DNA of 64,000 nucleotides from Rhyacophila brunnea (GCA_022495005.1 JAGYXB010001067.1:496001-560000), one strand, 5' to 3'; positions 25,101 through 40,100 are shown, numbered from the stretch's first letter. Made by a program: numbers and translations. The notes: a model not told the origin generated them from the sequence alone.

Positions 25101-28100
25101 TTTGCATATATGTAATAAAGGTCTAAAATTAAATTTACTTGAACAGTTGGAAATTAATCGCGAATTATCCAAAAGTCACATAATTAATGAAAATTTGGTA
25201 ATGTATTCGTCGCCACTATTAAATATAATCTAAACACACGATTAAGACAATTATACTAATAATATTTTAATTGATTAATAATGTCAATAAATAACCATCG
25301 AACACTGTAATTTTAATAAATTTTGAAAATTTCGATATCCATTTTAAAAAACCCACTTAGGGTTTTCAAAGTATTAATAATATTACAATTAATAATAATG
25401 TAAAAATTCATAATATTGCTGGAACGAATAAGAAAATGTATTCTGTCTCTATCTATACACGTATAGTATTTAAGCAAAGGCAAACGGCCTATCTGAATAG
25501 TCTTGATAATGGTGTTACAACCGAAATAGCTATCGACAAACCTTTTTAAAAAAACCTGTAGAATTTAATATTAATTATATTTTCATTTCTTGAATGATTA
25601 TTTAGTTTTACAACCGACTTTTTAATATTATTACTTGCTCAAACATTATTTTACCCTCCACATTAAAACTGGCGTCCTTATTCTGACACTTCGAAATAAA
25701 TACTTACCAATGATTAAAAATTCTGCCACTTAGAATTTAAAAACTTTTCAAAATTGTCTATTAATACTTACTTCAAAAATACACGCCTATGTTTAACATC
25801 AAATTGAGACATGTTTAAACTGAATATTAAACAAATCAGACGATATTCACAGACAATAGAATTTAGATTGTCTTTCTCTTGGAATTTAAGGACTTTTGGA
25901 TAAATGTTGAAATACATAAGACTATACTATTCATCACGACAAAGTGCATAATTTATTTGATATTAGCGGCCTTTACACGTAGGCACTTTCGCTCATCCAG
26001 GGATTGCAAAAAGCTGTACTTATGTATTTAATTATATTTAACATCAATAGTTTTATAAAAAAATAATGAAATGAACTTACTGGACAATAATCTATTTTGT
26101 AGACGTCGATTGGCTCTCCGTTATCAGCAGGAATCTTCCATCTCAGCTCATAGTGGTCTGCGTACGACGATTGCACGGCACCTGTTTCACTCGTGCTACC
26201 ACCTAGCAGCAAGAGAGGGGGTGCGGGGTACGAACTGTAGAAGACAAAACATATACCGTAATAATATTATGAACATAATTATACGTATGAGGTATAGTCC
26301 GAAATCTGACAAAAATACATACATATTCCATGTGTAATTTCAAACAATATGTATGTAGGTATAGAACTCACAATCAGAGTTGAGGCAACGACAATACTCA
26401 CACAGACGCATTGCTTACAAACAGGTGTTTCAAATTTTTAAATCGACTTTTACACACCCTCTCACAAACAAAAGATCCATCAATATAATCAATAAAGGGA
26501 CAGTCTGTGACAGAGTCTGGAATATTCTAAACGATCAACGTATACGCATGTTGTCCTCTTTTCGGTATAAGCGCAATAAGTAGGCGTAAGCAAGACAAAC
26601 GGCTATTTCTCGTAGACATTGCGCAATGCCCGTTGCCTTAGAAATACACCAATACACACATCTTTCGTATCTGTGGATCGCCTCAACTTTCGGTAACAGA
26701 CCTATAATATGATTTAGAAATTCGAAAACCCAGCAAAAGTAAAATGTTTAAAAACTCAAATGATTTACAAAATAAATGATTAATTAAAATGACAAAGTAT
26801 TGTAAATTTCGACGGCCTCTTTTTTTGCAATTTACTTTTTCATTAGGGGGCCATTAGATATAATTAGCATGTTGTTTAAATGTGGTAATAAATACTCCGT
26901 GGTGAAGAAGTTAAACAGATAATTACATTACAGGAATAATTAATTCTGCAATGAAGGTTTCTCACATTTTAGGCATGGTGTGTTCCTGGGGTGCACCGAA
27001 TGGCCCGATGCCTACGTCGTTGATGGCGGCGAATTGGAAGTTGTAAGTGAACATGGGGAGAAGATTTTCAACGATGTACGGCGAGTCAATACTCCACGTC
27101 TTGTTCTTGGATAGGTTCCAGTCATAGTTCCTGGACTCCTTGTAGCGCACGATGAAGGCTCGCAGCGGGATGCCGTCGCTGCCGGGGCTGGTGATGGTGA
27201 ATGACGCTGTCGTAGCCGTCACTCCCCTCAGGCTCACCTGCAATGAACAAGTGCATTAATGCATTAAAGAGAGCATGGCCAAATAGACGAAAGAAATAAT
27301 ATATATTATCATCATTCCAGTTCTATCTTATCTCAAAAGAAAATTAAGTAATCTTTCTGACAATACGTCCTATATGACATACGCGCCATAATTTAAAAAA
27401 GGCTATTATAGGGGATCCTCGTTATCCGAGGGTAATTGGAACCGGATAAAAAACCTCTTAAAATGAATTCGCTTAAGCTTTTAAAAGGGGGACTAAAATT
27501 ACTTAGTAAATGGGTTTAATTGGGACACATTTAGAAAAGTAAAAGACATGTGAGTAAGAGAGAAATAACGTAGGAGTGTGGGATTGAAAGAGACACTTGA
27601 TGACTGAGCTAAAATGACTTGGATAACGATAATGAGGATCCCCTGTATAGCGATAAGCCATATATTGAGCATCGACTGTGAAAAGGAAAAAGGGTCTAAT
27701 CCTCACGATATCAAATTTTAACAGGAGGCACAAAAACGTTTTTGTTATGGTTTTCGGTCAAAGTTAAAATACAAAATAGACATACCCTTGAAGTGATAAC
27801 TAATGATTTGGTTTTTATATCCCTAATCTTATTAAATTATTGAGTTGAATAAAAATGATCATCATCATCATCAGGGGCGCGACAACCCGGTGTGGGTCTT
27901 GGCCTCCTCCTACAGCTTCCTCCACCTGTCCCTATCCAGTGTGGTCGCTTTCCAATTCGGTACCCCAAGAATACGGCAGTCACTGGCAGCTCCATCCAAC
28001 CAGCGAATCTTTGGCCTGCCTCTTCTTTTACACCCTATTGGATTGCTGGTCATCACTCTCTTTGCCGGTTCATTGTCATTCATACGGTGCACATGACCTA

Positions 28101-31100
28101 ACCATCGCAGTCTCCCAATCTTAATCGATTGAACTGCGCTGCAATCTTCATACAGCCCGTAGAGCCCAACATTATATCTTCTCCTCCAATTGGTGCCGTC
28201 CCTGATCGGTCCATATATACGGCGGAGAATTTTTCTTTCAAAAATGTTCAGGGCTCGTTCATTTCAGAGTTAATGTCCAGGTTTCCGATGCGTAGGTGAG
28301 CACTGGCTTTACAAGTATCTTGTAAAGAGTGCTTTTAGTTCGGCGAGATAGTATGCGGGACTTAAAATGTCTTAACAGGCCAAAGTAGCATTTATTCGCA
28401 GACATGATTCTCTTGTTCATTTCTTCTGTAACATCATAATGTCGAGTTACAAAAGAACCAAGGTATATGAAACTGTCAACCGTATCAAACTTGTATGTAC
28501 CAATATCTAACTTTGGTGCGCCTTCTCGTGGTGTGACATAGACAGGCATGTATTTAGTTTTTGCCTCGTTTATTTGTAAGCCCATTCTTTTGGCAGAGGC
28601 ATCTAATGCTGTGAATGCCTTTTTCAGCGCTAATTCTGATATGGCAATGGTGTCGATATCATCGGCATACGCCAGCAGCTGCACAGGCTTAGTAAATATC
28701 GTGCCGCTGCCACGGGCATCACTCTTTGCATCACGTATCGCCTTTTCTAGCGCAATATTGAAAAGAAGGCATGCCAGAGCGTCACCTTGCCTGAGGCCCT
28801 TCAGTGATATAAATGGCTCGGATATTTTCGCTGTATTGTACTGGTGTCATTCTCATCTCTACAAGTTTAATTATTTTCGTCGGAATTTCAAATTCTCGCA
28901 TTGGTTCGTAAAACCGGTTTCGATTAATGCTATCATAAACTGCCTTAAAATCGATGAACAGGTAATACGTATTAATATTGAATTCAGTGGTCTTTTCTAG
29001 AATCTGCCTTATAGAGTGAATATTTGAGTAACACATGATCTCCCTCCTCGAAAGCCTCCTTGGTAGTGCCCGAGTATTCCTTCTACAATGGGTTCCAGCC
29101 GCTGGAATATCAGAATCGACAACAGTTTATATGCAGAGTTAAGGAGTGTCACCCCTCTGTAGTTACTACATTGTAGTTGGTCTCCTTTTTTGTGCAGGGG
29201 ACAAATCAGTCCATTCAAGTCATTCAAGACAAATCAGTCCAGTCCAATCAGACCTTCCACTCCTCTGGCATCTTTTCTGAAGTCCATACTTGATGGATTA
29301 GGCTATGCAAATGTTTGAGCAGGCTTTCCCCCCCACATTTTATTAATTCACAGGCGATTTGTTTGTTTTCAATTAAAAATTATGGTTAAGTCGCTTTTCC
29401 CACATCACTTTTTTAAAATTTAGATTATAAATTGGCATTTGCAGCTTACATCCTTTTGACACGATGCATATTTAGTCGTGTACAACGTTATTATGTAATA
29501 AAACCTATTACATTATGTATTATGTTACGCCCTTTTACCTTTCTACAGTCGAATATAATATAATTTTATAATAAAACTGTAATATACTTACATGTGAAAC
29601 TTGAGGGGGTATAGAAGCGAGTCGCAGTTGGATTTCATGTTCGTCAATACCCAATTTGTTTGTGGCGACACACTTGTACATAGTGTAGTACCTTTGGTCA
29701 ACCGGGATGATCATCAGAGTACTTGATGGTCCTTTTCCAACGATGCGCATGTTACGCTCTTCGATAAGCGGCCTATCCCTCAGTCTGGAAACCAAACACG
29801 ATTTTAAGAAAAGAAAGATTTATGTAATAACTCTAATAATTGATAGGGCAATATATCAAGTTAATGTACGATAATGTAAAAAGCAGCCAATCACCGAATC
29901 CAATTCAAAAAATAACATATACTTAAATAAATAATGTGTCATGATACACAAGTAAAACACAAAAATCTCAACACTAACATGTTTTCATAACAAACATTTT
30001 ATGAATACAACAAAATACATTGTAATTATGTTTCTTTTGAAAGTAGGATATTATGTTTATGTCAATATTAAGCAGTGGCGAAGGGTGGAGGTAGGCTGTT
30101 AGGATCAGACATAAATAGTGTACACTAAACTTTGTCAGCTTGTTTTGATTGAATTAAGACTTAAATTTGGAGATAGTGTTGTGACGTTCACCCCGGTCCG
30201 GGAATAGTCCCAAAGGTACTTTATCTACAACCGGCCCTGCCCTCGGACCGATCAAGAACCTTTGTTTGGCTAGCTCGATACTATTCGGGGAGAGGGTGAT
30301 CAACTAAAGTTCTTGATTGACACTTTTGGAATACACTAGATCGATATTATTTAACTTTATATTATTTAGAATCGCCACCTAATAATAGGTAGACGTCAAG
30401 GTTATTAATTATCCAATTAACTTTTAGTTTGAATTTATTTTCGTAAATATTTACGTAAATGTCAAAGACAGCTGACCACCTGTCACTATTTTCAGATCAG
30501 ATGTTTTCCGTAAAATACTTCGTAGATTATTTTCAAAATAAAACTCCTTGTGGTAATTCGGTTTAAATTATTTATTAAATTATTAGCAATAGTAAATTTA
30601 TCTTCCTTTTATTTAATTGTTTATTAACAATTATACACTTTAATTTTAATTTCAAATAATTGCATAATTATTTTATAAAACTTATTTAAATTAATTATTA
30701 AATAAAGTTAATTAATTATAATTCTCTTATATTTAATTTATGTACGATCACACCTTATAACTATGAGTCGCCGACCGTAAACTTTGAAGAGCTATGCTCT
30801 TTCAAAAAAAAAAATATTTATCGTGGAAATAACTTCGCGAACGATGACGCGTCGCAATATTATTCACGTTATCAACTGATAGCCCGAACACGTGTCGGCT
30901 GCGATGACGTATCAACTCGTGACGCGTCGGGAATAATCTTCGCGAACGAATTACTTCGCGAAAATAATTAAAACTATGTGAATTTGGTGCACCCTCGGGC
31001 ACAACCTCACGGTGATATGAGAAGATCGACTACTAACGGTACATAAAATACAGGCCGTTATATAGATTCACAGCGGGAAAAACCCGAGATTTTGACGTCA

Positions 31101-34100
31101 TTCGAAATATGGACCAATGGGAGATCGTTCTACCTCCTCCACAGAGCTAATGGCCAAAGTTTTGGACCAATCACAGAAAAGTTGTTTATTTCCCGGCTTT
31201 TCCGGAAAATTATGAACATTCAATAGAATAAAAATATATAATTAATTTATACCTATAGGCGGTACAAGTTTGATAACAATCGTGAAAGTCCTTATAGGGC
31301 TTTTGGCACAAATTGTCCAAATATCTGTTAGTTCATTTATCGAGCTAACGGAAAAGAAAAATGAAAATATTTTCGCTAAAAATAATACGTAACAGAGGCG
31401 TGAATCATTAAGACTACCGACTGGCTACGTATTTGCAAAGAGAATGGCAGAAAAACAAACTTGTCCGTTTCCTTTATGCAGAACTTTTGCGGGCTAATTA
31501 TGGATGATCAGAAAGGGTTGCGGTTAAAATTTATTCAATTATATTTATAGAACACTTCAACTTAAAGGTATAACATTAGTTTCAATCAAAATTTCTATGA
31601 CAAGCCTTCATTTATTAAGTTCGAAAATTACCTACTTTGGGTAATTTAATATTGATCTGTCGAGGTTAATTGACAGATCTAAAGAATAATTTTTATTCGT
31701 AAATTAAGAGAGCAACCGAGTCCTTAGACTTACATTGTCAGAATTTCTATTTTCGAAATTCCTTCATTTAACTTTTACAAAAGTAGGTACTTAAATTGGT
31801 ACCCTTTTTATTATAATTCGAAATATTAATTTGTTATTTAAATTAAGTGTGCGTAATCAGTACTTACAAAACGTAATCATTAGATTTTAAATACGACAAT
31901 ATTTGATATCATAATTTATTTATTTAAGTTATTTTACTTTGGCCGCGGCAAAACATCGCGACTCAATTTAGAAAAAAATAAAATTTATTTTTATATAATT
32001 CAAAATCAGATTAAATACAAATGAACATTTATTTACAATGTTTAGCAAATGATATCCCATAAGTCGTTTACAATTTATTATCTATTTTTAACCTTAATCC
32101 TATACATTTCAATTACTTACATTTCACCTTATAAGACCATTTGGTCCCCTTGAAAGAGAATTCATCCGTAGTTCATTCTGAGGGGCTATAAGTCACTCAG
32201 ACTGCACTACGGGACTCAATACACAATAACTATAGCTTTGTTTAGAGATTAGGCACGTATTTTGCAAGTAAAATCGACATTCACGGTCGGATCGAAAAGT
32301 TGTGACGTCACTAATTTATTAAGGAAAAATGCCGGCTGAGGGCCTACATTTTGGGGCATGTCAGTTGGTTGGTTTTTAAAATTTAATCAAACCCCACCTA
32401 AAAGAAGCCATAATTTATACTTAATATATGTAACTTAGAATATTTTTTGACTATTATCAACTATGGTTTGGTTTACACAGGGTTTACATAGGGTTTACAC
32501 AGGGTTGTGACAGACCTGGCTGCCAGAATACTCAATGTAGTAATAGAGGGATCTTACCTCCATTCGATGGTTGCGTTAGGAATACTCTCAGCAATACAGG
32601 TGAGGTTGGCAGGTTTCTGGTCCCAGCTCCACACGTGCGGTTGGTCAACGGAAGCCTCGAACGTTGGTGGGAACTCCACTGTCACATGGCCGTTCTTGTA
32701 TGCGCTCTCCGCTTTATTAGTGGCCACGCACTCGTATAGGCCATCATCGGAACGCATCGTTTCGGTAAATGTGAGGGTGCCAGTGCTCTCTCCCTTTTCA
32801 ACATTGGTTTGTACATCAACGATAATTCTGTAAGAGAGTAAACATTTCATATATTAATTGACAATACGGTAAGATTAACCCTTTTATGGCTAACCGAAGA
32901 TGAAATATTAAAATAGTCAATTATTGACATTCATTTTTGGCTTGAGAGTTAACATGACATGAGAGTAGAGGTGGAAACATTCATTCAGTCATTTTAATTT
33001 TCTAGAAAAATCACTTTGAAAATAATAATAATAAATACCCTAATTTTTGTATGCTAGCAAATTACTATGTTTAATATTTCACCTGTTATCGTCACGCTGC
33101 GGTCCCGAGATGAAGAAATTTTCAGTTCTGTATTTCCTGAAAGCGATCGATGGAGCCGGTCTTCCGTTAGCCTTGCAGATCAGCCTCGTCTCCGTCTTAA
33201 CGGGTGAAGTCACATTGAGCAATTCGAAAATCTTCGGCTTCATCAAAACCTATCACAAAAAACTCATTCAATTAATATTTCACATTAGCCAGAAACTGCC
33301 TTTATGATTTACTATATCTTGTACTTTGAGACATAGGAAATAAGAACTCATTCAATTCACACATTTTATATTATTATTATAATGAAATTTTGTGTTAGTT
33401 TGTTGATTAGTTGCTATTGCTATAGCAGATATTCTCTGATATTGTGTTGTGACACACTGGTGTGTCGAACAGCAGTTCCTAGGTGTCATAAAATTTTTTA
33501 CCATACTAGAAAACATTCACTAAAATTATATGGCAAACTTCAGTGTGTTATTTTAAATAGTATTTTAAAAATATGGATAGACTTTTGAACTGCAGAGTGG
33601 GGTGGTACAAAGGGCACTCCACTGCATAAAATCGACCGATTAGCAGTTCTCTGGAGAAAATATTGAGGCAATAAATAGAGGATATAGTTCACCTGGACAT
33701 CAACCACGACTTCAGCGGTGCCAGCAGCATTTTTGGCCGTGCACGCGAATGGCCCAATGTCGGATTGATCCACCTTATTCATAGTTAGAACTCCAGTGTG
33801 CTGGTTCACTGTGAAACGATCTGCTGTGCCCAAGTTCTAAAATCAAAACAAACATTCTTACGGTGATGTTTTGTAATGTGGGGCAGAGCACATTGAGATG
33901 GAGCTCTGCAATTTTTTCTCCGCAACACAATATGCATCGAGTATGTAGGGTACTGACTTATCATCCTCCGGGTTCAACTCACAGTGAAGTCATAATACAT
34001 TTGTCATATTTTGAAAACTTGGGTGTCATAATTATTCAAACTGATGTCACAGTGCATTTCATTATTTAGATTATGCAAATCAATCGACAGCGGCTAGTAA

Positions 34101-37100
34101 TTTGAGTTTAAAGTGGGACAAGATAACTCGCAAAATTTGTATGTGCGGTCTGTCGATCATGGCCTCATAGAACGAGAAAACTCGCTGAAGGTATAGAAAC
34201 GGTTAAAAAGAGTATATAGGTCCCTGTATCTATAGTACACATATTACATATTTTTATAATTTAAATACCAATCAGGCATTCAAATGCGCTTAGAACTGTT
34301 GAACTGAGAACTGAGAAATATTCTGAGAACAATCTCGTCAATTCTACATACAATAAATTGCAATTGTACAAAATTATGAACCTCTCAAACTGAAAGTATT
34401 TTAATTTTTGCAACAATTAATTGTTCATTTCTGGCGAGAAAAAATAATTCTATTAATGCTAAACACTATTATGTGTTCTTGTCCAACGAGCATTAATTAA
34501 CTTCATCCAGCACTGACCCCGGCTGATAATGACGATGACATAATATGTTTGAGCAAAACTTAGAATAAACCGTTATTTATTTTCTAATTTCATACCTCTT
34601 GAGTTGTCTGCTTAATCCATGTGAAGGTTGGTGGAGGCTTGCCTCGGGCTACGCACGTAATCGAGGATGTATCCCCTTCCAAGACTTCTACGGTGTCTGG
34701 CATGGCTTCCATTGTCGGCAATGTGTGAACCTAACAAATAAAAATGAGAAATATTGCATAACTGTTCATTGAAGACATTGTCGGTATAAATCGGCCACTT
34801 TTGCAAAATTTTTAAGACTATATTGTTATCCAGTCACAATTTATTATCATAATTCATGAATTCAGTATGAGTTTAAACATCTTAGGTAGTATGTTGTAGA
34901 GGTCCTATGTGCTGAATAACAAGTGGCCCAATACAATAAAAATTAAACCAACTTTTAGTAGGAATAAAAAAATCTTATATGCATTATTTTTGTTCATATT
35001 TAATGACAGGTTTGGAGGCCTTCTTGCAAATGCCTGTATTATAAGCCACCATTGAGTGTTAAAAGTACAAGAGATGATATAGTTGGGTTTCAAGGATTTT
35101 TTACACTTCAAAATCTCAAATTGTAAAAAAACATGTCTGTTTACAATCTTGGAAGATTTTTAAGAATTGCCTCTTCCTTCTATATATAATATTAAATATT
35201 TGGTGAAGAGAAGAAAGACTATGTACCTCGAGTTTGATGTTTCTTTCGGAAAGCTCTCCAGTGTGCATGACAGCTGCTCTGCAAGAATAGATGCCGTCAT
35301 CTGATTCCGTGACATTCTTGATCAGAAGACCTTTGGATTCCAATACGTATCGCCCACTTGTGAAGATCTAGAAAACGTAAAATAATAATAAGATATAATA
35401 GACATTCGAATATTGTATATTTATTATTATGTATAGATTTAGGATCATTAAAAAACATCTTAGAAAAAATATTATTTAGTTCTATCTCAGAAGGAGTTTC
35501 CTGTTCGTCTTAATTGTAATTTTAAAATGGCCTAGCCATTTTACTGCTTGTCTTAACCTTTCAGCTGCCCGGCCGATATACAGAGTTTATACTAACAGGG
35601 CCCAAGAATTATATATTTCAATAAAATAAAAAATTCTACATAAAAATATAAAAATATAGCACTCACATTGATATGATGTCATGAAAAGCTCCAAAAACAA
35701 ATTATTCATACGAAATCTCGTAAATCTGTCATCACATTTGCACTAGAATTAGGGTTGCCACAAACCACTTCACTTTAAAAAAAAATAGTTTCACGAATAA
35801 AATAACTTCACCAAACAGACAACGATAAATATGTACAGTAAAGAAAGTTTATAAATATATTTACTACACTATATTTATACTATATTTACACATATAAACA
35901 AAAAAAAAAACACTAAAAATTTTCTTCCGTATGGAAAATTTCAAAACAAGGCTCGAAACATAGAGCAATGTCACATTGTTTACATAAATATCTAGTTTCT
36001 TTACGTTTTTTATCAGTTTTGGAATTGAAACACACATAACATCGTCGAGTAGCATTGGTTTTTTTTATTGTCGACGGAATTTTGCCCAAAAAATGGCGTT
36101 CGGTAAGCCTAGCTGGCAATGGAGCCTTCCGTTTCAAATTCTGCTTTGGTTCAGTCTTATGATCTTCGATCAACTGTGTCAGGACATGTATTTGAAAATC
36201 TCCCAAGGGTTGCTTCTTGCCAGTTTTTTCTTGGTGGATGACGTGGGCATTCAGTAGACACAGATCAATAAGGTGAAAAAATACCTTTTTGTACCACTTG
36301 ATCGTTTTTCTGGCACATGTGACGGAAGAAATGACCATGTCACCATGATCCACTGCACCCATGTTTTTGTTATACTCTACTATGCACTCGGGTTTCACAA
36401 TCGGTTCTTTCGATTTGTAATCGACTTTTCCTGTCGGCTTAGTAACATTGGTATGCAGAGTGGTCAACATTGTCACATCTTTTTTATCTTTCCAAGAAAG
36501 AGCCATCATATCGTCCGTGTGAAACGATTCGGTTTCACCTTTTTTTAATTTGGTGGTGAAATTTGGCATCCCGAGTCTATTCCGTCTTACTGTTCCGCAA
36601 GCATTTGTGCCATTTTCATGCAAAAATTTGAACAGTGTTGGACTACTATACCAGTTATCGATATATAACGTGTGGCCCATGTTCAAATATGGCTTCAGTA
36701 AAGTGGCCACAACATTTCCTGATATGCCAATATAGTTTAGCTTGTCGATCTCCGTTTGTTTGCCCGTATATATAATTATATCTAAAACAAAACCAGTATG
36801 GCAATCGGCCATTACAAATATTTTTATCCCAAATCGACTAGCCTTTGTTCGGATAAATTGTCGAAACGAAAGTCTACCTTTGAATAAAAGAAGACTTTCG
36901 TCAATACATATATTTTGATGAGGGTACAATAGATTTTGAAAAGTGTCTTTCAATGAAGTTAAAACCTGTCGAATTTTAAATAAACGATCTCCTGAAACCT
37001 GTGCTTCGTTATCGCAAAAGTGGAGCATACGAAGCAACATTTCAAAACGATTTCTTGACATAGACTCCGAAAAATACGGTGAAAATAAGCATCGTTTTGT

Positions 37101-40100
37101 TGACCAGTGTTCTGTTATTTTATTTCGAGAATTCCGTGACATCAATAAACAAATTCCCAAAAAGGTATAAAAATCATCGGTGGTACAGTCTACCCATCGC
37201 TTCAAACGGTCACTCAGTACACGCATGTTTTTGGTGGCAAACACAAATTGTCTATTCGTTTCACGAACTATCATCTCCACAAATGATACACTAACAAATA
37301 ATTTGAAATAATCCGATTCACGAGCATTAGAAGGCAAATCTGATTTGCCTCCCGAAATATTTGAATCGAATGAAAAGATACGAGGATCAAATGGGTCCGA
37401 TTGCCATGAAAACGATGGTCTTTCGATACCATTTAAAATGTCTGCAGGAATATCGTCATCACAATCTTCAATATCGTTTTCGTCGTCACTCGGTTCGTCT
37501 TCAGATTCGATTGTTTCCACGAGCACTTCAATCAAATCATCATCCGAATGCTGCATCAAATGCTCATCCATTTTGATCACAAATCGTCAAAAAACACGTG
37601 TAAAATAACTTAAAATCACAAAAACACTAAGAATACACTAATATTCAATGAAATGTTGTATATTTATAACAAAACTAAATACATCGAAGCAATCTCACAA
37701 AGTTCTACTAAAATATCACGTAAAAAACTTCGTTACAAATTAAAATAACACTAAAGTACACAATACATGTCAGATTTTTTGATAAAACGTGGTTATAGAA
37801 CTTATATATTGGAAACAAAATTAAAATAACCGAAAAATGATCAATCGCATGTGAAATAATACACATCAATGAAATATTCCGAGCGCGCGCGTTCAACACT
37901 AAAAATATGGGCAGAATGGCGGCCGATAGTTTGGGATTTCCCAATTTTGGCAGCCCTAATTTCGTAGAATTGAAATATGTCTGTAGTCACGGTTTTACCC
38001 AAGATTTGAATCAATTTTTGTTTCGAATTATTTCAATAGATGTCACTAGCAACACCAAAATTGAGAAAAAGTCGATTTGACATTTAAAAAGGCGCGAAAA
38101 TATGAATGCGTATTTCGTACGTCACGGGCGTGTATCGCGCGATCTACTATGACGCTCGTCGTACGTCACGGGCCGCTATAAGGTTAATCAATACAAAATT
38201 TCTTATTATTGCATTCTTGAATAGGCGCCTATTTAAAGGGTTTGGTTTGAGGCTTCACTAAACCTATTGTCAAAATGAATTTAATTTGTAAATATTTCAA
38301 CAGATGTCAGTGACAGATTAATAATTCAACTATCAAATAATAAAATTTTGCAACAAGGGTATATTACCTGGTCTTCATTTCTAATCCAACTGATAGTGGG
38401 GGGCGGTCTAGCAGAGACATCACACTTCACTTTGTAGTCCTGACCTTTGATAGGGTACTGGTTTTCGGGGGCATCTTTCCATGTTATGGCAACTGTAATA
38501 CAACAGTAATTAGTACATTAAAAGTAGCATCGCGAAGGAATCCCCCAGTGACCCATGTAAATGCACAGTCCACGAATCATCATCAATTTTGTGTTCACTG
38601 CGGATGATTCCAAAAGTCCTGCGCATGCGTACTGCGCCCCTGAGTACTGTCATCATATTCCCCATGATATTACGTCGCATTACCCATGTATATTAGTCTA
38701 TGGTTTTATCCACGAATGACTTTTTTCCTATTCGCCGGATCGCACATCACAACTCGCCTCGTGTGCCTGACCGCCATAAATCAAAACTTCCGAGTTCGGG
38801 CAGCCGGTGTTCCATGATACAACCTCGCACATCTGCCTAGCAATATCGACATTCGCCGCATCGCGGCTGCTCCGAACGCGGCGACAGTCTAGAGAGAAAT
38901 GGTCGATTGTGCGGCTGTGCGCATGAGCGGAGTCGATATTGGCTGATATCGACATGCAGGCTCTGGCCAACGCAACTTGACGCATGCGGCAGTGTCGCAG
39001 CGTTGCAGTTGCATCGGCCAATCTGCGAAGCTCCATTTGATAACGTTTGTTTCATGGTTTACGATGACGTCACATCGACGAATTCGTTGTAAGACGCATG
39101 CGGCGAGTTCTGATGTGCGAGCCCTCTTCCTCTTTCTCTCGATGAAATTTCTGCATTCATATAACAAACAATCACAAATTGTTTGAATTCCAACCTGCAG
39201 CGTAATTTCATTTGATGCAATTTTGGATGAATTGTGTATTTCACTTTCAGTGACACGTGTAAAAAAAAAATGAATGCCTGCATTCAATTCACTGTGGATA
39301 ATCATCCGCAACTACACTAAAACTAAAAACAACAGTTACTTTTGTTAACGGGAACCTTAGAGGAAGTGAAGATTATGAAAATGAAGATTAAAAACAAAAA
39401 GTTTTGCATGTAACAATTTCTAAGAGTCAATTTGCAGTTTCTCCTCGATAGTAAATTAAATATTCGTATTTAAAGTAACTCACTGATGACTTCAATCTTG
39501 ACTTGGACGTGTAATCTTTGGGTGTTGGCGTAATTGGCGGAGCAGTGGTAGATGCCGGCCATGGCCTCCGTAAGCGAAGGGATGAACAGCGCCAAAGTCT
39601 GCTCAGGCATTGACTCGCTGTGCATACCTTGTCGGTTCGACTTGTTCCTGAAATTCAGTACAATAAACCATGCAGTATGAATAGAGTAAACAATCTCAAT
39701 TGCTATAACTATGTATTTGTGTTAGTGATATTATGTAATTATTGACGATGATTATTTGGCTATGATAATTCGTACCGTGAGTGTAAAACCAAGGCATCTG
39801 CAAAAGACATATTTTGGATATATTAATTAGGGTTTGAAGTTATATTATTATTCAATTAGGAGAAAAAGAGTTTCTAAAAAAAAAACCATAATATTTGGTT
39901 TATATCTACATTATATTGCATGTTCTTTCAGTTACTTCACTTGTACATTGTCAAGTTCACGACTTTTGCAGTTGTTTTGCATTTAATTTCGAAATTGAAA
40001 AATTTGCAGATGCCTTGGTTTTACACTCACGGTGCAATATTTAAAACAATAATGCCCGGAATATAAAAAAAGTTTTGGTCAGTCAATATCAACTACACAT

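Noticed and set aside
28548..29000. Plus-strand frame of 150 codons
   Set aside because: It is the reverse complement of the RTE-like reverse transcriptase on the minus strand and has no motif of its own.
33880..34010. tRNA-like B-box (GGGTTCAACTC) near a Fas2 exon
   Set aside because: No convincing A-box or second copy; too weak to call a SINE.
34612..34806. Minus-strand frame of 64 codons
   Set aside because: It overlaps the Fas2 Ig3 exon in a different frame; the phase-consistent frame is the real one.
38728..39311. Several overlapping frames on both strands
   Set aside because: They arise from the GC-rich inverted-repeat element; no domain, no codon-usage signal and no splice sites fitting Fas2.
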